A stretch of DNA of 64,000 nucleotides from Psychrobacter fulvigenes (GTDB lineage: Bacteria > Pseudomonadota > Gammaproteobacteria > Pseudomonadales > Moraxellaceae), in NCBI RefSeq assembly GCF_904846155.1, contig NZ_CAJGZP010000001.1, forward strand, positions 1,550,001 through 1,614,000, written 5' to 3'. Positions 59,604 through 64,000 of this stretch are shown here, in pieces; the first letter of the stretch is position 1, and each line of letters begins with the position of its first letter. The notes under the pieces are model-generated. The model ran no database searches and was not told the DNA's origin. It saw only the letters and a list, made by a program, of their open reading frames with translations. The position numbers and the translations under genes are program-made.

Positions 59604-60218
59604 TTAAAAACTTACTATGCGTAAGTCTAAGATAATTTGTTCTAAATGCGCTTTACTTTGAGCACTCCAGATATTATAAAAGCAATTATTATTTGGTATG
59701 ACAAGATAAGCTAACCAATTTGCCGAAGGATCGCCGCCTTCATGACCATATCCCACTTTACTGCCATCTTGATAATTAACATTATAAGGCCAGTTGTCAA
59801 ACGTTTCGTTAGTATTCGTAGTACCTGCATTTGCAATCCCATACGCACTGCGCTTATTCGGCAAATCGTAAGCAACTCCCCAGCCTCCAGCAAAATTAGC
59901 ACGACGGACGCTATGACTAGCAAGATGTGATGACGCTTGCTTGGGTAGGGCTAGGATAGGGCATAGTGCTTTATTATCGGATTTCGCCCACTCTTGTCGA
60001 TAAATAGCATCTGTTTCACTATTTTTAATAACAGGATTGGCCCAAGGTGCTCTAGGAGTTGCTGTGTGGCCGTCGTTAGCTAGAGCACCAGTAGAAGGTT
60101 TTGAGAGAGGAGGAGCCTTGGCTATAGGCTTTGAAGAAAGCTCAGACTGACAAGAGAGTAGACCAATACACAGCGTTATTGAAAATAGAGTGCTTAGTAA
60201 TTTATAAAAAAATTTCAT
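59604..60218 (-). CDS. Lipoprotein of unknown function
   Basis: 204 residues: signal MKFFYKLLSTLFSITLCIG with lipobox LLSC, then a Pro/Ser-rich linker and a domain with several Trp, Gly and Asn (GGWGVAYDLP, GIANAGT, WPYNVNYQDGSKVGYGHEGGD, WLAYLVIP). Two Cys (LCPI, NCFY) could pair. I do not recognise a family. Likely an outer membrane lipoprotein; single gene. Confidence 0.65.
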   Translation of the reverse strand: MKFFYKLLSTLFSITLCIGLLSCQSELSSKPIAKAPPLSKPSTGALANDGHTATPRAPWANPVIKNSETDAIYRQEWAKSDNKALCPILALPKQASSHLASHSVRRANFAGGWGVAYDLPNKRSAYGIANAGTTNTNETFDNWPYNVNYQDGSKVGYGHEGGDPSANWLAYLVIPNNNCFYNIWSAQSKAHLEQIILDLRIVSF

Positions 60219-60342
60219 AAGTACGCCTCGTTAGTCAGATAAAAATAACCGAATAAGACAATCAAGGCACATGGATCTAGCCCTTTAGTTTTATATTGTT
60301 TACTGTCTTTTAAGGTTTGTTTGTATTTTTTAGTTATCGCTA

Positions 60343-60960
60343 TCAATTCTCACTAAGCCATTCAGTTACCTGCCGAACTCGCTCCTCTCTATTACCACCA
60401 ATTCGCCTATATTTTTTGTTGTGAGTCTTTAGCTGACTGGCAAAATAGGCACTCATCTCTTTACGCTGATGAGGCGCATCACGTAGATCATCAGCGACCC
60501 AAGGTGTATCCACTTCGGTTAACAAGATCAAATCATAATGATGCGCCAAGGCCGCTTGGGTTAGCGCTTCAGGACAATCGGCATAGTACCAATTGGAATA
60601 GACCATCAGCTCAAATAAGCTGGTATCACAAAATAGATAATTTTGCTTCTCAGTTTTTTGCGTGTTCTGACTGTTTTTGCTGGCTTGAGCGGCTTGTTTG
60701 GCTCGTGTGTTTTCTAGCGCTATTTGACCTTGAGCGATGGGCAGTAAGTCATCCCAAGTGCAAGTGGCTTGTTCATTATCCCATTTGGCTTGCAAATAAG
60801 TACGCATATACTCACTCACCCAAGGGCTATCAAAATGCGCGGCTAAATCACGGCATAAGGTGGTTTTGCCCGTACTCTCTGCGCCCAAAACAGCGACTTT
60901 AAAGACGGATTTAAGCGTATACTGCGTAAGATTGAATGCGGTAGCGTCGTTGCCATTCAT
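60343..60960 (-). CDS. NadR-like nicotinamide ribonucleoside kinase domain protein
   Basis: A P-loop kinase-like protein of about 205 residues like the C-terminal domain of NadR, which phosphorylates nicotinamide riboside to NMN. Seen: VAVLGAESTGKTTLC (Walker A), WVSEYMRTYL, FCDTSLFELMVYSNWYY and the lid-like LRDAPHQRKEM. The adenylyltransferase and repressor domains of full NadR are missing. ATG 60960 begins MNGNDATAF; it overlaps pnuC by 50 bases. The pairing with the riboside transporter PnuC fits one pathway. Confidence 0.85.
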   Translation of the reverse strand: MNGNDATAFNLTQYTLKSVFKVAVLGAESTGKTTLCRDLAAHFDSPWVSEYMRTYLQAKWDNEQATCTWDDLLPIAQGQIALENTRAKQAAQASKNSQNTQKTEKQNYLFCDTSLFELMVYSNWYYADCPEALTQAALAHHYDLILLTEVDTPWVADDLRDAPHQRKEMSAYFASQLKTHNKKYRRIGGNREERVRQVTEWLSEN

Positions 60961-61657
60961 AATAAGCCCAGATTGCGATGAGAGTAAATACGGCATATTG
61001 TAGTGCAGTAAAGGTGAGACCTTTATAAAAATATAATGGTACTGAAATCGCATCGGCGACTATCCACAGCAACCAATGCTCGATTTTGCGGCTGGCCATT
61101 AGCCACATGGCGATCAAAAACAGCGCGGTGGTGAGCATATCGGTATAATCGACCCAAGTAAACAGATGTAGGCCGAGTACCGCACCGTCGAAGCTAAAGT
61201 TATTATTAATCACTGGGCGGAAATAGTAAACCAGCGCCACAAAGCTGACAGTAGCGATAGATAATAGTGCCATTGTCGGTAGGTCACTGGCTTCAATATG
61301 CTCAATATCGATGTCGTTTGAATTGGGATTATCGGTATCAGTACTAGTATTGGTGCTGGCTTTAACGTTGGTGTTTTTAATATGGGTGTCTTTATTTTTC
61401 GTCCAGTTATACCAGCCATACAAACCCATTAGCGTATAATAGGCATTGATAAACATATCACCAAACAACTGCCATTTCCAAAGTAAGTACACAAAAATAG
61501 CGGTACTGACTAGGCCAATGGGGAAAACCAGCACGCTAAGCTTGCGCGCGAGCAAGACACTGGCGACCCCAAAGACAACGGCAATCAGCTCCAGTATGAT
61601 AAATAGGGTTGGATAGTCGGCATATTGCCCGAATAGCCAATTAGAAATCTCTGTCAT
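60911..61657 (-). CDS. pnuC: Nicotinamide riboside transporter PnuC
   Basis: An inner membrane facilitator (PF04973) for nicotinamide riboside, kept inside by phosphorylation. 248 residues, seven spans; family motifs LLWKWQLFGDMFINAYYTLMG with LYGWYNW. A hydrophilic insertion (about 88-125, Asn/Thr/Asp-rich) in a loop is unusual. Followed at once by the overlapping NadR-like kinase gene. Confidence 0.92.
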   Translation of the reverse strand: MTEISNWLFGQYADYPTLFIILELIAVVFGVASVLLARKLSVLVFPIGLVSTAIFVYLLWKWQLFGDMFINAYYTLMGLYGWYNWTKNKDTHIKNTNVKASTNTSTDTDNPNSNDIDIEHIEASDLPTMALLSIATVSFVALVYYFRPVINNNFSFDGAVLGLHLFTWVDYTDMLTTALFLIAMWLMASRKIEHWLLWIVADAISVPLYFYKGLTFTALQYAVFTLIAIWAYYEWQRRYRIQSYAVYA

Positions 61658-61880
61658 CAGCGTTCCTAGTCGCTATTGATAAATGCGCTATTGATTATAA
61701 CGTAGCAACAGGGAAGTGGCTTAGTTTTTATGGGCTATCAAAGCAAATTTGATTATTTGTAACAAAGTATTAGAAAAATAATTATATTCAGGCATAATAA
61801 GGCATTGGTTTTAACATTTTTAGTGCAGAAGTCACCCACCTCTTAGGTGGCAAGATGAATGCGTCAGACTTTTGATATGG

Positions 61881-61886
61881 TATAAT
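61881..61886 (+). promoter_or_regulatory. -10 box directly before tnpB
   Basis: TATAAT with an upstream TGG (extended -10) ends six bases before the ATG. Transcription would start at or within one or two bases of the start codon, giving a leaderless mRNA. No ribosome site is visible. Confidence 0.6.
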
Positions 61887-61892
61887 AGCTTC

Positions 61893-63041
61893 ATGCCAAA
61901 ACAAATCCTAAAAGCCCATAAAGTCAGATTGTATCCTAATGAAGAACAGCAAGTATTTTTTGCTAAGTCATTTGGCTGCACGCGCTTTATATGGAATAGA
62001 ATGCTAGCGGATAAAATACAGCATTATCAAGATACTAAAACAGAATTAAAAAATACTCCAGCTCAATATAAAAAAGAGTTTGACTGGCTTAAAGAAGTCG
62101 ATAGCTTGGCACTGGCCAACGTACAACAAAACCTAAAAGCGGCTTATAACAAATTCTTCAAAGGCTCAGGATTTCCAAAGTTCAAGAAGAAGGGGCAGCG
62201 TGACAGCTATACCACCAACAACCAAAAAGGTACAGTGGCGATAACAGCTAACAGCGTTAAACTGCCTAAAACTGGTCATATCAAAGCCAAGTTTCCAGCC
62301 AAGATAACTGGTTTGATTAAGAGCGCCACGGTCAGTAAAGAGCCTACAGGTAAGTATTTTGTCAGTTTACTGGTTGAGACTATGGTAGAGCCATTACCAA
62401 AAACGCATTCAAACATCGGCATTGATTTAGGACTGACAGACTTTATCGTCTTATCGGACGGCAGCAAAGTCGCCAATCCTAAGTTTTTGTCTAAGCTACA
62501 AGCGAGATTGGCAAAAGAGCAAAAGATATTAGCCAAACGTAGAGAAGTCGCTAAGACCGCCAATCGCAAGTTATCAGAGAGCCGCAACTATCAAAAGCAA
62601 AAGGTCAAAGTCGCCAAAGTATATGAGAAAATAACCAATAAGCGCCGCGACTTCTTACACAAACTCTCAATCAATATCATCAAAAACCACGATGTTATTG
62701 CTATTGAGGACTTAAATGTCAAAGGCATGGTTAAGAATAAAAAGTTAGCCAAAGCGATTAGCGATAGCTCATGGTCAGCGTTTACCACCGTGCTGGCTTA
62801 TAAAGCAGAATGGTATGGTAAAGAGCTTGTCAAAATAGATAGATGGTATCCATCTTCTAAAACCTGCTCAGGGTGCACTCATGTGCTGACTAAGGCTGAT
62901 TTGCCATTGTCAGTAAGATCATGGAATTGCCCAAGTTGCTTGCAAAAAAATGATAGAGACATCAACGCTAGTATCAATATCCTTAATGAGGGTTTGAGAC
63001 TGGCAACACTCAAAACCGTCGATGCGACGGGGTTAGCTTAG
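61893..63041 (+). CDS. tnpB: RNA-guided endonuclease TnpB (OrfB)
   Basis: 382 residues. N-terminal helix-turn-helix part (HKVRLYPNEEQQVFFAKSFGCTRFIWNRML), RuvC catalytic residues in IGIDLGLTDF (Asp), AIEDLNVKGM (Glu) and NDRDINASINI (Asp), and a zinc ribbon with CSGC and CPSC. All key residues are present, so it may be active. TnpB proteins use an RNA from the 3' end of their own element as guide. Start MPKQILKAHK; longer frame from 61872 would include the -10 box. Confidence 0.92.
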   Translation: MPKQILKAHKVRLYPNEEQQVFFAKSFGCTRFIWNRMLADKIQHYQDTKTELKNTPAQYKKEFDWLKEVDSLALANVQQNLKAAYNKFFKGSGFPKFKKKGQRDSYTTNNQKGTVAITANSVKLPKTGHIKAKFPAKITGLIKSATVSKEPTGKYFVSLLVETMVEPLPKTHSNIGIDLGLTDFIVLSDGSKVANPKFLSKLQARLAKEQKILAKRREVAKTANRKLSESRNYQKQKVKVAKVYEKITNKRRDFLHKLSINIIKNHDVIAIEDLNVKGMVKNKKLAKAISDSSWSAFTTVLAYKAEWYGKELVKIDRWYPSSKTCSGCTHVLTKADLPLSVRSWNCPSCLQKNDRDINASINILNEGLRLATLKTVDATGLA

Positions 63042-63135
63042 TTCATTCACTTAACCGCTATTGCAAAACATCGCAAATAAGTATGAGTGTTACCTAAGAA
63101 ACCGCTACCTCTTTAGGTGATCGGTAGCTCATGTT
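62950..63135 (+). ncRNA. Candidate omega RNA (reRNA) of the TnpB element
   Basis: By position: the end of tnpB, the 3' noncoding part and the right-end hairpin. In studied TnpB systems this stretch forms the scaffold, and the guide is the flanking sequence just beyond the right end. Boundaries are inferred only. Confidence 0.4.
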
Positions 63136-63225
63136 TACAGTTATGCACCGAAAGTAAACGACACCTACTTCTTACCTTTTATGCTTAATCACTAAGCGCA
63201 ACAGTAGTAGACAAGGAAGCTTATC

Positions 63226-64000
63226 ATGACGACTTGTATTACCGGCACCGGCCTGTACATCCCCCCTTATAGCATCAGCAATGAAGAGCTGGTGGAATCA
63301 TTCAACCAATATGTTGATAATTATAACGAACAGCATGCTGACGAGATAGCAGCAGAGACGGTGACTGCACTTGAGCATTCCTCAGCGGCATTTATCGAAA
63401 AAGTATCTGGCATTAAATCGCGCTACGTGATGGAAAAAGACGGCATCCTAAATCCTGAAATCATGGCGCCAGTCATTGCCTATCGTAATCTGGGTGAAGA
63501 GCTGTCTGTCATGGCCGAGATGGGTGCTGCTGCGCTGAAAGACGCGCTTGCTGATGCCGGTCTTGAAGCCAACGACTTAGACGGTATTATTCTTGCCTGT
63601 TCGAACTTCCAGCGTACTTATCCTGCCGTCTCTATCGAGATTCAGAATGAAATCGGTATGGTTGGTGGTTTTGCCTATGACATGAACGTTGCCTGTAGTG
63701 CGGCTACTTTTGGTCTATCACAAGCACATGGCTCAATTGTATCTGGTCTTGCCAAACGTGTCGCTGTGGTCAATGTCGAAATCACGTCAGCGCATCTAAA
63801 CTGGCGTAACCGTGACAGCCATTTCATCTTTGGTGATGTCGCAACCGCGTGTATCGTAGAAGAGTTGGATACACCAAAAGGTTATGAAATCGTAAACTGT
63901 AAGCTGTTTACTGAATTCTCTACCAATATCAAAAACGAATACGGCTTTATGGATCGCTCAGAGTTCTTGGCAGCCGAAACGCAAATGTATCCAGATATCA
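63226..64000 (+). CDS. Beta-ketoacyl-ACP synthase III-like protein, 5' part
   Basis: The first 258 residues of a FabH-type thiolase-fold enzyme; the gene runs past the window. Start ATG with AAGGA nine bases before. Seen: ITGTGLYIPPYSISNEELVE, VSGIKSRYVMEK, ALADAGLEANDLDGIILAC, and the active-site Cys in MNVACSAATFGLS, then FGDVATACIVEE. It has an N-terminal insertion (about residues 22-50) as in the longer, roughly 370-residue forms of Pseudomonas and Acinetobacter. It would begin fatty acid chains from acyl-CoA and malonyl-ACP. Confidence 0.9.
   Translation, partial: MTTCITGTGLYIPPYSISNEELVESFNQYVDNYNEQHADEIAAETVTALEHSSAAFIEKVSGIKSRYVMEKDGILNPEIMAPVIAYRNLGEELSVMAEMGAAALKDALADAGLEANDLDGIILACSNFQRTYPAVSIEIQNEIGMVGGFAYDMNVACSAATFGLSQAHGSIVSGLAKRVAVVNVEITSAHLNWRNRDSHFIFGDVATACIVEELDTPKGYEIVNCKLFTEFSTNIKNEYGFMDRSEFLAAETQMYPDI

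Larger units (their letters stand above)
61831..63135 (+). mobile_element. TnpB-only IS200/IS605-type element (ends approximate)
   Basis: A tnpB gene with no tnpA, flanked by two similar hairpins: CCACCTCTTAGGTGG at 61836-61850 and, at the right, ACCGCTACCT, CTTT, AGGTGATCGGT at about 63101-63125. Imperfect subterminal hairpins without inverted terminal repeats are usual for the family. Exact ends cannot be fixed by eye. Confidence 0.75.

Noticed and set aside
1..64000. CRISPR array or defence island
   Set aside because: No regularly spaced repeats of 20-50 bases with unique spacers and no cas genes; TnpB is the only nuclease of that kind.

Overview
The window looks like chromosomal DNA of a gammaproteobacterium of the family Moraxellaceae, most probably Psychrobacter. 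This rests on moderate base composition, the protein character of PepN, LpxB, RnhB, HrpA and the Tol proteins, and a carboxynorspermidine route for polyamines. The assignment is by recognition of families, not by a search. I see no rRNA, tRNA or CRISPR array.

Layout. 1-5.8 kb: the 3' end of pepN, two different phosphate transporters (PiT type and Na/Pi type) with a small coiled-coil protein, and a DAHP synthase on the other strand. 6-15.3 kb: lpxB, rnhB, a CAP-domain lipoprotein, a DUF924 protein, the norspermidine-type genes nspC and a Lys1-like carboxynorspermidine synthase with a structured leader, then a divergent pair of a BioY biotin transporter and a BPL_N-domain protein. 15.4-20.6 kb: htpX and tolQ-tolR-tolA-tolB on the minus strand, with short tandem repeats in the spacers and a MITE-like element beside tolB. 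21-37.9 kb: an AzgA-type purine permease just behind a second MITE-like element, putA with its C-terminal domain as a separate gene, a DASS transporter, hrpA, an aspA broken by one in-frame stop, two paralogous methyltransferases flanking a small membrane protein, and a YgjP-like metallopeptidase.

38-57.9 kb is the most distinctive region: a cell-surface adhesion module. A near-perfect sigma-54 promoter precedes an OmpA-domain lipoprotein and a 3577-residue repetitive type I secreted adhesin (N-terminal retention-like region, Calx-beta/VCBS/Ig-like repeats, C-terminal RTX repeats). Further on lie a TolC-family outer membrane protein, a LapB-type ABC ATPase and a LapC/HlyD adaptor, which form the matching secretion system. 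A complete IS4-family insertion sequence sits between the adhesin and the secretion genes, exactly in the loop of the adhesin's terminator hairpin. A TolA/TonB-like single-span protein of unknown function is divergent from tolC. No LapD/LapG-like regulators lie in the window.

58-64 kb: an MliC-like lysozyme-inhibitor lipoprotein, an EamA transporter, an unknown lipoprotein, a NadR-like kinase overlapping pnuC (NAD salvage), a TnpB-only IS200/IS605-type element with terminal hairpins, and the 5' part of a FabH-like ketoacyl synthase that runs off the window.
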